From NCEH01 sp043195135 (GTDB taxonomy: Bacteria; Pseudomonadota; Alphaproteobacteria; Rhizobiales; Xanthobacteraceae): a stretch of DNA of 64,000 bases. The notes under the pieces were generated by a model that saw nothing but the letters and a program-made list of their open reading frames with translations, did not search any database and was not told the origin of the DNA. The position numbers and the translations under genes are program-made. Location of the stretch: NCBI RefSeq assembly GCF_043195135.1, contig NZ_JBAFWP010000012.1; one strand, 5' to 3'. Below, piece after piece: positions 34,718 to 44,595 of this stretch (its first letter is position 1; each line of letters begins with the position of its first letter).

Positions 34718-35629
34718 TCAGCCTTCGCCGGCGGTGATCCGTGCCCGGTTGCCGGACGGGTCCTCGAGCAGCACCGCCCCGTCGACTTCCGCGAGCGGCA
34801 CGCCGGCGGCCGCAAAGCGCGCCTTGAGGGCCGCGATCTCCGCCGGGGGAAGGACAATCTCGAACCCGGCGAGCCCGCTCGCATGCGCCGGCGGCGGGGC
34901 GGCGCCTTGCGAGTGCCACACGTTGAGGCCGAGATGGTGGTGGTATTTTCCCGCGCTGACGAACAAGGCGCCGGGATAGCGCGCCATCACCTCGAACCCG
35001 GCCAGCTCCACCCAGAAGCGATGGGCGGCGGCAAGGTCGCCGACCTTGAGATGGACGTGTCCCACGTCCGTGCCGGCGGGGGCGGGGCCAAGCTCCGCGC
35101 TTTCGCGGGCAAGGCTGTTCAGGTCCAGGCGCAGTGTCGCCATCTGCAGCTTGCCGTCGGGTCCGAACCATTCGGCTTTCGGGCGGTCGCGATAGACTTC
35201 GATGCCGTTGCCGTCGGGATCGTCGAAATAGAGCGCCTCGCTCACCAGATGGTCCGAGGCGCCGAACGGCACGCCGTGCGCGCGCAGCACGTTCATGCGC
35301 ACCGCGAGGCTGGCCCGGTCGGGCACGCGAATGGCGGTGTGGAACAGGCCCGGCGCGTGCGCGGGCGGGGCGACCGCGTCGGCCGCCTCTTCAAGGACGA
35401 TGAGAGGCACGCCACCGGCGCCGAGCGCGATGCGGCCCGCCTGCGGGGCGAGGCGGGTGAGGCCGACCACCTGCTCGTAGAAGGCGGCCAGGGCCTGCGG
35501 CCGGCGCGTGCGCAGATGCACTGCGCCCAACCGCAGGGCGGCGGACAGACCGGCACGCGAGGACGGGGCAGGCGACGACGGGGCGGAGGAAGAAGGGCTG
35601 GGGGAAAGAGCGGAAACAGAGACGGACAT
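34718..35629 (-). CDS. VOC family protein (glyoxalase/extradiol dioxygenase type)
   Basis: A 303-residue protein with a Ser/Pro-rich N-terminus and two VOC modules. In the first, candidate metal ligands are His in LGAVHLRT, His in GLFHTAI and Glu in GNGIEVY. In the second they are GHVHLKVGD and YHHHLGLNVW, but the last Glu is replaced in DPSGNRARI. It resembles CatE-type ring-cleavage dioxygenases, but no catabolic cluster surrounds it, so the substrate is open. Confidence 0.85.
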   Translation of the reverse strand: MSVSVSALSPSPSSSAPSSPAPSSRAGLSAALRLGAVHLRTRRPQALAAFYEQVVGLTRLAPQAGRIALGAGGVPLIVLEEAADAVAPPAHAPGLFHTAIRVPDRASLAVRMNVLRAHGVPFGASDHLVSEALYFDDPDGNGIEVYRDRPKAEWFGPDGKLQMATLRLDLNSLARESAELGPAPAGTDVGHVHLKVGDLAAAHRFWVELAGFEVMARYPGALFVSAGKYHHHLGLNVWHSQGAAPPPAHASGLAGFEIVLPPAEIAALKARFAAAGVPLAEVDGAVLLEDPSGNRARITAGEG

Positions 35630-35828
35630 GGCAAACTCCTGCGCCGGGTGCGGCGCGGATCCGCGCGCGGATCGATTTGCTCAAATTTATGCGCTCATTC
35701 GCCCCGGCGCCATTGCAGCGATGCAAACGCCCGCGTGCAAAGCGCGCCGCCACATCCACGCAGCCGCGTCCATCCTGTTGAAAGCCCGCGCGGAGCAGGG
35801 ATTGTGACGCTTAGACGATAGTTGAGGC

Positions 35829-35856
35829 TTGAATGCATTTAGGGCTCCCTTATGGT
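35829..35856 (+). promoter_or_regulatory. Possible sigma-70-type promoter of the TRAP genes
   Basis: TTGAAT (35829-35834) and TATGGT (35851-35856) are spaced by 16 nt, about 63 bp before the dctQ start, in a locally AT-richer stretch. The match is moderate and untested. Confidence 0.35.
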
Positions 35857-35918
35857 GCCCGCCCAATGGCGACGTGACCATCAGATCGCCTCAAGTGGAA
35901 ATGCGGGGACACTCCCAA

Positions 35919-36536
35919 ATGAACATTCTGCTCGCGCTCAGCCGAGCGATCGATGCGGTGAACATCCGCATCGGCAAGGCCGTGGCATGGCTGATCCTGG
36001 TGGCGGTGCTGGTCTCTGCCCTGAACGCCGTCGTCCGCAAGGTCTTCGATCTCAGCTCCAATTCCTGGCTGGAATTGCAATGGGTGCTGTTCGCGGCGGT
36101 GTTCCTGCTCTGCGCGTCCTGGACCTTCATCGACAACGAGCATATCCGCATCGATATCATCAGCTCGCGCCTGTCCAAGCGCACCCGCGACGGCATCGAT
36201 ATTTTCGGGCACATCTTCTTCCTGATGCCCTTCGCCATCGTGCTGCTCGTCACCTCGATCCCGTTCGCACTGAATTCCTACGGCATCAACGAGCAGTCCC
36301 TGAATGCCGGCGGCCTGCCGCAATGGCCGGCGAAGGCGCTGGTGCCCATCGGCTTCTTCTTCCTGCTGCTCCAGGCGGTGTCCGAGCTGATCAAGCGCGT
36401 CGCCATCATCACCGGGCGCATGGAGGACCCGAACGAGAATGTGGGCGGCCACCTCGCCCTCGCCGCCGAGGCGGAACGTTTGCTGGCGGATGCCGAGCGG
36501 GTCGATATCCCCCTCGAACCGACCCCCAAGGCCTGA
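35919..36536 (+). CDS. TRAP transporter small permease (DctQ-like)
   Basis: A 205-residue protein with four spans, fitting DctQ: AVAWLILVAVLVSALNAVVRK, SNSWLELQWVLFAAVFLLCASW with the family's conserved ELQW, a FFLMPFAIVLLV span, and IGFFFLLLQAVSELI. The ATG at 35919 follows GGGGA by 9 nt, and one at 35901 is also possible. It pairs with the large permease encoded 16 bp downstream. Confidence 0.9.
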   Translation: MNILLALSRAIDAVNIRIGKAVAWLILVAVLVSALNAVVRKVFDLSSNSWLELQWVLFAAVFLLCASWTFIDNEHIRIDIISSRLSKRTRDGIDIFGHIFFLMPFAIVLLVTSIPFALNSYGINEQSLNAGGLPQWPAKALVPIGFFFLLLQAVSELIKRVAIITGRMEDPNENVGGHLALAAEAERLLADAERVDIPLEPTPKA

Positions 36537-36552
36537 GCGGGAGAACAGAAGA

Positions 36553-38484
36553 ATGTCCGCCTCCCGTACCTTCAAGGTCGGCCTCGTGCTCGCCTGCGCC
36601 CTGGTCCTGCTGGGGCTCTCCAGCGATTTCGCGCTCGCCGCCGAACCCGGCCTGCGCGGCTGGTTCACCCACAATATGGCGCCGATCATGTTCGGCGCCC
36701 TCGTGCTGTTCCTGCTGCTCGGCTATCCGGTGGCCTTCGCGCTGGCCGCGAACGGGCTGATCTTCGGCCTGATCGGCATCGAGCTCGGCCTGTTCCGCCC
36801 CGATTTCCTCCAGGCCCTGCCCGAGCGCGTCTACGGCACCATGAACAACGAGGTGCTGCTCGCAGTGCCGTTCTTCACCTTCATGGGGCTGGTGCTGGAG
36901 CGGTCCGGCATGGCGGAGGACCTGCTCGACACCATCGGCCAGGTGTTCGGCTCGATCCGCGGCGGTCTGGCCTATGCGGTGATCTTCGTCGGCGCGCTGC
37001 TGGCGGCCACCACCGGCGTGGTGGCGGCGTCCGTGATCTCCATGGGCCTGATCTCGCTGCCGATCATGCTGCGGTACGGCTATGACCGGCGCGTCGCCTC
37101 GGGCGTCATCGCGGCGTCCGGCACGCTGGCCCAGATCATCCCGCCGTCGCTGGTGCTGATCGTGATGGCGGACCAGCTCAACCGTTCGGTCGGCGACATG
37201 TATACCGGCGCGTTCCTGCCGGGCCTGATCCTCGCCTGCCTTTATGCGGGCTATATCTTCCTGGTCTCCACCCTGTTCCCGACCGCGACGCCGGGCCTGC
37301 CGCTGGAGGCGCAGAACCTGCGCGATCCGCAGCAGAAAATGATGCCCTCGCGCATCCTCGGCGCGATCGCTGCGGCGGGCTTTGCGGTGCTGATCACCAC
37401 CGGCTCGCTGCCGGGGCTCACCGCCGGCTTCATTCCCGGCGTCGCGAACCTGGCGGTGTGGGGCGTGGTCTCGTTCGTGCTGCTCTATTTCGTGATGAGC
37501 GGCACCGCCAAGCTGCTGACGCCCTCCCTGTTCATCGCGCTCGCCATCGCGATCGGCGCGTCCATCTATGTGATGCAGCAGGGCAGCGTGAAGTTCGGCG
37601 CCGATTATGTCGTGCTCACCATGTCCATGACGGTGGGCCTCGCCTTCGTGGTGGCGGTCATCAACCGGGTGTTCAGGCTCGGCCTGCTGTCCAAGCTCGC
37701 CGAGCAGGTGGTGTTCGTCATGGTGCCGCCGCTGGCGCTCATCTTCCTGGTGCTGGGCACCATCTTCATCGGCGTCGCGACGCCGACCGAGGGCGGCGCC
37801 ATGGGCTCGGTGGGCGCCATCCTGCTCGCCTCCGCGCGCGGCCGGCTGAAGTTCGACCTGCTGCGGCAGGCGACCTATTCCACCGCCAAGCTCTCGGCCT
37901 TCGTGCTGTTCATCCTGCTCGGCGCGCGCGTGTTCTCGCTCACCTTCTACGGGGTGGACGGGCATCATTGGGTGGAAGAGCTGCTCACCTCGCTGCCCGG
38001 CGGCCAGACCGGCTTCCTCATCGTGGTGAACCTGCTGGTGTTCGTGCTGGCCTTCTTCCTCGATTATTTCGAGCTGGCCTTCATCATCATTCCGCTGCTG
38101 GGGCCTGCGGCGGACAAGCTGGGCATCGACCTGATCTGGTTCGGCGTCATCCTGGCGGTGAACATGCAGACCTCGTTCATGCATCCCCCGTTCGGCTTCG
38201 CCCTGTTCTTCCTGCGCTCGGTGGCGCCGAAGGTGCCCTATCTCGACCGGGTGACCGGGCGGCGCATGGAGCCGGTGACGACCGGGCAGATCTATTGGGG
38301 CGCGGTGCCGTTCGTGATCATCCAGCTGATCATGGTGGCGCTGGTGATCCTGTTCCCGCAGATGGTGACGCACTACAAATCGGGCGGCGTGTCGCTGGAT
38401 CAGAACCAGATCCAGCAGCAGTTCGACAACATCTCGCCCAATATCGGCGATCCGCCGCCTCCGGTGCTCGATTTCGGCAAATAG
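36553..38484 (+). CDS. TRAP transporter large permease (DctM-like)
   Basis: A 643-residue DctM-family permease with about 15 hydrophobic segments. It starts with a cleavable-looking hydrophobic sequence ending ALAAEPG. Recognisable parts are LGYPVAFALAANGLIFG, LLAVPFFTFMGLVLERSGMAEDLL, AASGTLAQIIPPSLVLIV and GVATPTEGGAMGSVGA. The central insert (about 250-390) makes it longer than typical DctM (about 430), as in the long class of TRAP large subunits. No DctP-type binding protein is adjacent. A terminator follows. Confidence 0.92.
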   Translation: MSASRTFKVGLVLACALVLLGLSSDFALAAEPGLRGWFTHNMAPIMFGALVLFLLLGYPVAFALAANGLIFGLIGIELGLFRPDFLQALPERVYGTMNNEVLLAVPFFTFMGLVLERSGMAEDLLDTIGQVFGSIRGGLAYAVIFVGALLAATTGVVAASVISMGLISLPIMLRYGYDRRVASGVIAASGTLAQIIPPSLVLIVMADQLNRSVGDMYTGAFLPGLILACLYAGYIFLVSTLFPTATPGLPLEAQNLRDPQQKMMPSRILGAIAAAGFAVLITTGSLPGLTAGFIPGVANLAVWGVVSFVLLYFVMSGTAKLLTPSLFIALAIAIGASIYVMQQGSVKFGADYVVLTMSMTVGLAFVVAVINRVFRLGLLSKLAEQVVFVMVPPLALIFLVLGTIFIGVATPTEGGAMGSVGAILLASARGRLKFDLLRQATYSTAKLSAFVLFILLGARVFSLTFYGVDGHHWVEELLTSLPGGQTGFLIVVNLLVFVLAFFLDYFELAFIIIPLLGPAADKLGIDLIWFGVILAVNMQTSFMHPPFGFALFFLRSVAPKVPYLDRVTGRRMEPVTTGQIYWGAVPFVIIQLIMVALVILFPQMVTHYKSGGVSLDQNQIQQQFDNISPNIGDPPPPVLDFGK

Positions 38485-38506
38485 CCGGGGCGAACGGGCA
38501 AAAAAG

Positions 38507-38538
38507 AAGAGCGCCAACTTTCCGTTGGCGCTCTTTTT
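38507..38538 (+). terminator. Terminator after the TRAP operon
   Basis: A GAGCGCCAAC / GTTGGCGCTC stem (38509-38518 with 38524-38533) with a 5-nt loop is followed by TTTTT. The A-rich left flank lets it also work for the convergent ecm gene. Confidence 0.92.
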
Positions 38539-38580
38539 GTTTCTGCGGATGCTGAAGATCCGAACGCCGCAAAGCCGGGC

Positions 38581-40554
38581 TCAGGCCGCCTTCTGCGCCT
38601 CGCGGTCCACGATGGCGACGATGTCGGCCATGATGCGGTTCAGCTCGAAATTCTTGGGCGTATAGACCGCCGCCACGCCGAACGCCTTGAGCTGGGCTTC
38701 GTCCTCGGGCGGAATGATGCCGCCGACCACCACCGGCACGTCGGTCAGCCCCTCGGCGCGCAGGCGGTCCATCACGTCGCGCACCAGCGGCACATGGGAG
38801 CCGGAGAGGATGGACAGGCCGATGACATGGACGCTCTCCTCCAGGGCGGCGTTCACGATCTCGGCCGGGGTCAGGCGGATGCCCTCATAGACCACTTCCA
38901 TGCCGGCATCGCGGGCCCGCACGGCGATCTGCTCGGCGCCGTTGGAATGCCCGTCCAGGCCCGGTTTGCCCACCAGGAACTTGATGCGGCGGCCGAGCTT
39001 GGCGGAGACCGCCTCGACGCTGGCGCGCACCTCGTCGAGCCCCTGGGTGTCGACGCGCGCGGCCCGGCCGACGCCCGTGGGCGCGCGATATTCGCCGAAC
39101 ACCTCCCGCAGGCAGGAGCCCCATTCCCCGGTGGTGATGCCGGCCTTCGCGCAGAGGATGGAGGGCTCCATGATGTTGCGTCCCTCCTGCGCGGCGCTGC
39201 GCAGGCCGGCCAGCGCGGCATCCACGTCCGCCGGATCGCGCGCCGCGCGCCAGGCCTGGAGGCGGGCGATCTGTTCCGGCTCCACATGCTCCGGCACGGT
39301 GAGGATGGAGCCTTCCCCGGTGGTGAGGGGGGAGGGCTCGGTCTCGGTCCAGCGGTTGACGCCGACCACCACCTGCTCGCCGCGCTCGATATTCTCCAGC
39401 CGTCGGGTGTTGGATTCCACCAGCGCCTGCTTCATGTAGCTGTTTTCCACCGCCGCGACCGCGCCGCCCATGGCCTCGATGCGGGCGAGCTCGGCCCGCG
39501 CTTCGTCCTTCAGCGCCTCGACCTTCTTGGCGATCTCGGTGGAGCCGTCGAAGATGTCGCCATAGTCCAGCAGGTCGGTTTCATAGGCCACCACCTGCTG
39601 CATGCGCAGCGACCATTGCTGGTCGAACGAGCGCGGCAGGCCGAGCGCCTCGTTCCAGGCCGGCAATTGCACGGCGCGCGCCCGCGCCTTCTTGGACAGC
39701 GTCACCGCCAGCATTTCCAGCAGGATGCGATAGACGTTATTCTCCGGCTGCTGCTCGGTGAGGCCGAGCGAATTCACCTGCACGCCGTAGCGGAACAGCT
39801 TCTGCTTGGGATCGGTGATGCCGTAGCGGTTGACGCAGATCTCGTCCCACAGATCGACGAACGCCCGCATCTTGCACATCTCGGTGATGAACCGCATGCC
39901 GGCGTTCACGAAGAAGGAGATGCGCCCCACCACCTCGCCGAACACCGCGCCCTGCGCCTCGCCGGAATTCTTCACCGTGTCGAGAATGGCGATGGCATTG
40001 GCGAGCGCGAACGCGAGTTCCTGCACCGGCGTCGCGCCGGCTTCCTGCAGATGGTAGGAGCACACGTTCATGGGATTCCAGCGCGGCAAATGCTCGGTCG
40101 TGAAGACGATCACGTCCTTGGTGAGCCGCATGGAGGGCGCGGGCGGGAACACATAGGTGCCGCGCGAGAGATATTCCTTGATGATGTCGTTCTGCGTGGT
40201 GCCCTGGAGCAGCTTGCGGTCCGCGCCCTGCTCGTCGGCGGCGGCGATATAGAGCGCCAGCAGCCAGGGGGCGCAGGCATTGATGGTCATGGAGGTGTTC
40301 ATTTCGGCGAGCGGAATGTCCTTGAACAGGGTCCGCATGTCGCCGAGATGGGAGATCGGCACCCCCACCTTGCCCACTTCGCCGCGCGCCAGGGGGTGGT
40401 CGCTGTCGTATCCGGTCTGGGTGGGCAGGTCGAACGCGACCGAAAGCCCGGTCTGTCCCTTGGCCAGATTGGAACGATAAAGCCGGTTGGAGTCCGCGGC
40501 AGTGGAATGACCCGCATAGGTGCGGAACAACCAGGGTTTATCGCGGCTGGTCAT
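38581..40554 (-). CDS. ecm: Ethylmalonyl-CoA mutase
   Basis: A 657-residue coenzyme-B12-dependent acyl-CoA mutase. The N-terminal barrel contains GLSVAFDLPTQTGYDSDHP and GKVGVPISHLGDM. The C-terminal B12 domain has the DxHxxG motif (GLDGHSNGAEQ, about residue 555) and GSHVPLV. The sequence is of the MeaA/Ecm type, which converts ethylmalonyl-CoA to methylsuccinyl-CoA in the ethylmalonyl-CoA pathway. The nearby ccr gene, making ethylmalonyl-CoA, strongly supports this over methylmalonyl-CoA mutase. The ATG at 40554 follows GAGGA. Confidence 0.93.
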   Translation of the reverse strand: MTSRDKPWLFRTYAGHSTAADSNRLYRSNLAKGQTGLSVAFDLPTQTGYDSDHPLARGEVGKVGVPISHLGDMRTLFKDIPLAEMNTSMTINACAPWLLALYIAAADEQGADRKLLQGTTQNDIIKEYLSRGTYVFPPAPSMRLTKDVIVFTTEHLPRWNPMNVCSYHLQEAGATPVQELAFALANAIAILDTVKNSGEAQGAVFGEVVGRISFFVNAGMRFITEMCKMRAFVDLWDEICVNRYGITDPKQKLFRYGVQVNSLGLTEQQPENNVYRILLEMLAVTLSKKARARAVQLPAWNEALGLPRSFDQQWSLRMQQVVAYETDLLDYGDIFDGSTEIAKKVEALKDEARAELARIEAMGGAVAAVENSYMKQALVESNTRRLENIERGEQVVVGVNRWTETEPSPLTTGEGSILTVPEHVEPEQIARLQAWRAARDPADVDAALAGLRSAAQEGRNIMEPSILCAKAGITTGEWGSCLREVFGEYRAPTGVGRAARVDTQGLDEVRASVEAVSAKLGRRIKFLVGKPGLDGHSNGAEQIAVRARDAGMEVVYEGIRLTPAEIVNAALEESVHVIGLSILSGSHVPLVRDVMDRLRAEGLTDVPVVVGGIIPPEDEAQLKAFGVAAVYTPKNFELNRIMADIVAIVDREAQKAA

Positions 40555-40594
40555 TGGCACGTCCTCATTCTCCACCCAAGTTTGCAATAATGTG

Positions 40595-40606
40595 CGCTGC
40601 AACGCG
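40595..40606. promoter_or_regulatory. Shared 12-mer upstream of ecm
   Basis: CGCTGCAACGCG, 41 bp before the ecm start. The identical 12-mer is at 41199-41210 before ccr. A TTTGCAA word lies 14 nt away (40581-40587). It is centred on TGCA and is partly palindromic. It recalls the TTTGCAAA-like sites of RamB/PccR-type regulators of acyl-CoA pathways, which is a suggestion only. Confidence 0.4.
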
Positions 40607-40660
40607 GCCGTCGTCGATTGGAAAATATGCGGTGCGGCGTAGAAATCTTCTGCGCTGCGG

Positions 40661-40900
40661 TCAGCGCTTCACGAGGCTGATGACGAACAGCAGGATCACC
40701 GCCCCGATGGTGGCGCTGATGATCTGGCCCAGCAGTCCGCCGACAATGAAGACGTTGCCGAACAGAAAGCCGCCGATCAGCGCGCCGACGATGCCCACGG
40801 CGACGTTGCCGAGCGCGCCGAACCCGCCGCCGCGAAACAACTGGCCGGCGAGCCAGCCGGCGATTGCGCCGATGAGGAGCATTCCGATAAGGCCGATCAT
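40661..40900 (-). CDS. GlsB/YeaQ/YmgE family small membrane protein
   Basis: A 79-residue, very hydrophobic Gly-rich protein: MIGLIGMLLIGAIAGWLAGQ, then GNVAVGIVGALIGGFLFG and a last span ending VISLVKR. The GWLAGQ and GIVGALIGG motifs are typical of this transglycosylase-associated (stress-response) family, whose function is unknown. AGGA precedes the ATG. It sits between ecm and ccr on the ecm strand, upstream of ecm by 106 bp. Confidence 0.9.
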   Translation of the reverse strand: MIGLIGMLLIGAIAGWLAGQLFRGGGFGALGNVAVGIVGALIGGFLFGNVFIVGGLLGQIISATIGAVILLFVISLVKR

Positions 40901-41257
40901 GGCGATCCTCACAACCGAGTGGGGCGCGGACGCGCGCCAGGATTGGATTGTTGCCTGAAAGCCGCGGGCCGGTCGAGTGCGCACGCCGCGCCCGCGTTCG
41001 GAAACGACGCAATTGCGTGGTCTCCCCGACCAAAGTTGGGGGCGCGCCGGGCGCCTGGGCCGTGCCACCTTGCGCGTACGCCCCGGCAGCACGGCCGCTG
41101 CCGGCCCGCTTCAAGCGTGGTCCGCGCGGTTGCTGCCCGCCGGCGGTAAACCATAGAGGCGTTATAAACGGGGCTCGCCAGCGGAATTTTCTCTGCTACG
41201 CTGCAACGCGAAACAAATGCGGCCGAAACGGCCCCGGAGGAAGGAAGGACGGGAGCA
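40901..41257. other. Regulatory interval upstream of ccr
   Basis: About 357 bp between the GlsB-like gene and ccr, transcribed divergently from here. It contains the palindrome ACGCAATTGCGT at about 41008-41019. Near ccr is an AT-richer stretch (GTTATAAACG at 41161 and GGAATTTTCTCTGCTACG at 41182-41200) that is a likely promoter region. No gene is supported. Confidence 0.45.
41199..41210. promoter_or_regulatory. Shared 12-mer upstream of ccr
   Basis: CGCTGCAACGCG, identical to the sequence at 40595-40606 before ecm, ends 47 bp before the ccr start. Because ecm and ccr act in the same pathway and diverge, the repeat could be the binding site of a common regulator. Confidence 0.4.
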
Positions 41258-42544
<1,287 letters not shown>

Positions 42545-42761
42545 TCGCCCGGCCCCGGAGCGCAGCCAGCGCGAGCAAAACGGCACGGGGGCAGCGCCTG
42601 CTCCCGTGCTTTTCCTGTGCGGCAGGGGTTTCCGCGCGTCGCGCGTGTGCCAGACCTGAAGCCTTGCCGCCTGTGCTTATCTCGCCCTGCGGAGCAGGTG
42701 GGCACCAGGAATGAGAAGCTTTTTGCTTCCGCAAAGGCCGCCGGGCCTCTACACCCGCGGG

Positions 42762-44042
42762 ATGAACCCTTCCCCTGAACTGCCCACCGATCCCGTCGCG
42801 CGTCGCGCAGCCTCCGCGCCTGCGCCCCATGTGGCGGTAATCGGCGCCGGTCCGGCCGGGCTCATGGCCGCCGATCGCCTGGTGGCGCAAGGCCACCGGG
42901 TGAGCGTGTTCGAGAAGATGCCCTCGCCCGCGCGCAAATTCCTCATGGCGGGGCGGGGTGGGCTCAATCTCACCCACAGCGAGCCGCTGGAACATTTCCT
43001 CTCCCGCTATGGCGAGATCGCGCCGCTGCTCGACGGCGCGATCCGCGCCTTTCCACCCGAGGCGGTGCGGGCGTTCGCGGCGGAACTGGGCGAATCCACC
43101 TTCATCGGCTCCAGCGGCCGGGTGTTTCCCGACAGCTTCAAGGCATCGCCCCTGCTGCGCGCCTGGCTGCGGCGGCTCGGAACCCTCGGGGTGGACCTGC
43201 ACACCCGGCACGAATGGCGCGGCTGGTCCTCGACCGGCGCCCTGATGTTCGAGACGCCGGAAGGACCGAAGGAGATCGTCGCCGATGCGACGCTGCTCGC
43301 GCTCGGCGGCGCGTCCTGGCCCCGGCTCGGGGGCGATGGGGGCTGGACGCAGCATCTCGCGTCGCGCGGCATCGCGCTCGCCCCGTTCGCGCCGGCCAAT
43401 ATGGGGCTGGAAATCGAGTGGTCGGCGCCGTTCCGCGAACGGTTCGCGGGCGAGCCGCTGAAGCGCATCGCGCTTTCCTGCGCCGGTGCGGGCCCGGTGC
43501 GCGGGGAGGCCGTGGTGACGGCGCGAGGCCTTGAGGGCGGGGCGGTCTATGCGCTCTCCCGCGCGGTGCGCGACCGTCTCGCGGCCGAGGGCGAAGCCCA
43601 TCTGCGGCTCGACCTGCGCCCGGATTTCGACCAGGCGCTGATCGCGCGGCGGCTGGCGACGGGGCCGCTGAAACAATCGCTCTCCAACCGCCTGCGCAAG
43701 GCGGTCGGGCTCTCGCCGGTGGCGGTGGGGCTGCTGCGTGAGGCGGCTGGCGTCGCGCTGCCCACCGATCCGGCGGCGCTGGCGCGCCTCATCAAGGCCG
43801 CGCCCATTAAGGTGCGCGCGGTCGCCGGGCTGGACCGGGCGATTTCGAGTGCTGGCGGCCTCGTCTTCGATGCGCTGGACGATCATTTCATGCTGCGCGC
43901 CCTTCCCGGCACGTTTGCGTGCGGGGAAATGCTGGATTGGGAAGCGCCCACCGGGGGCTATCTGCTGCAGGCCTGCTTCGCCACCGGCCGCGCGGCGGGC
44001 GAGGGCATCTCCGCCTTCCTCGCGGCGCGCGCTACCCCTTGA
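42762..44042 (+). CDS. FAD-dependent oxidoreductase, HI0933/BaiN-like (TIGR03862 type)
   Basis: A 426-residue flavoprotein. The N-terminal FAD motif is VAVIGAGPAGLMAAD. SPARKFLMAGRGGLNLTHSE follows, then GGASWPRLGGDGGW, and a C-terminal GGLVFDALDDHFML with CGEMLDWEAPTGGYLLQACFATG, typical of the HI0933 family. The reaction is unknown. An ATG at 42711 would give 17 more residues, but 42762 fits the family better. The last 11 bp overlap the convergent DUF924 gene. Confidence 0.88.
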   Translation: MNPSPELPTDPVARRAASAPAPHVAVIGAGPAGLMAADRLVAQGHRVSVFEKMPSPARKFLMAGRGGLNLTHSEPLEHFLSRYGEIAPLLDGAIRAFPPEAVRAFAAELGESTFIGSSGRVFPDSFKASPLLRAWLRRLGTLGVDLHTRHEWRGWSSTGALMFETPEGPKEIVADATLLALGGASWPRLGGDGGWTQHLASRGIALAPFAPANMGLEIEWSAPFRERFAGEPLKRIALSCAGAGPVRGEAVVTARGLEGGAVYALSRAVRDRLAAEGEAHLRLDLRPDFDQALIARRLATGPLKQSLSNRLRKAVGLSPVAVGLLREAAGVALPTDPAALARLIKAAPIKVRAVAGLDRAISSAGGLVFDALDDHFMLRALPGTFACGEMLDWEAPTGGYLLQACFATGRAAGEGISAFLAARATP

Positions 44043-44595
44043 AGCCGCCCGCCGCGAGATAGGCTTCTTCCTCCGCCGTCATGACCCGGCCGAGGATGGG
44101 GTTGCGATGCGGGAAGCGGCCGAAGCGGGCGATCACGTCGCGGTGGATGAGCGCATATTTCAGCTCCTCCGCCGCGCCCAGCTGCTCATAGAGCGCCACG
44201 CATCGCTGCTGGCAGGCGAGATCCTCCGCATGCATCAGCGGCAGGAAGAAGAAGGCGCGCAGCACCGGTTCAAATGCCTGCTCGAAGCCATGGGCCAGGG
44301 CGCGGTCCGCCACCTGCCGCGCGGCCGCATCGGTGGCGAAGGCGCGCGGCGTGCCGCGAAAGACGTTGCGCGGCACCTGGTCCAGCAGCAGCACGAGGGC
44401 GAGCGCGCCCTCCGCGCTGTCCTCGTAATCGGCCAGGACCGTCGATCCCGCGCCGCGGGCGACCGCATCCTCATGTGCGGACAACAGCCGCGCCCGCACC
44501 TCGGCATCGAACGCCGGATCGGAAGAAAACCAGCGATCATACCCCGCGGCGCGCCAGAAACCGACGATCTCGGACGGGGTGGGCAGGGATGTCAT
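44032..44595 (-). CDS. DUF924 family protein
   Basis: A 187-residue, mostly helical protein. Family landmarks are IVGFWRAAGYDRWFSSDPAFD at the start, LVLLLDQVPRNVFRGTPRAFATD, FFFLPLMHAEDL and RFGRFPHRNPILGR near the end. The function of DUF924 is unknown; it has a TPR-like fold. Its ATG overlaps the stop of the GTPase gene upstream (ATGA), so the two are coupled. Confidence 0.92.
   Translation of the reverse strand: MTSLPTPSEIVGFWRAAGYDRWFSSDPAFDAEVRARLLSAHEDAVARGAGSTVLADYEDSAEGALALVLLLDQVPRNVFRGTPRAFATDAAARQVADRALAHGFEQAFEPVLRAFFFLPLMHAEDLACQQRCVALYEQLGAAEELKYALIHRDVIARFGRFPHRNPILGRVMTAEEEAYLAAGGFKG

Noticed and set aside
36409..38517. Open frame of 702 codons antisense to the TRAP genes
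   Set aside because: His/Arg/Asp/Gln-rich shadow of membrane-protein codons. The TRAP permeases are clear.
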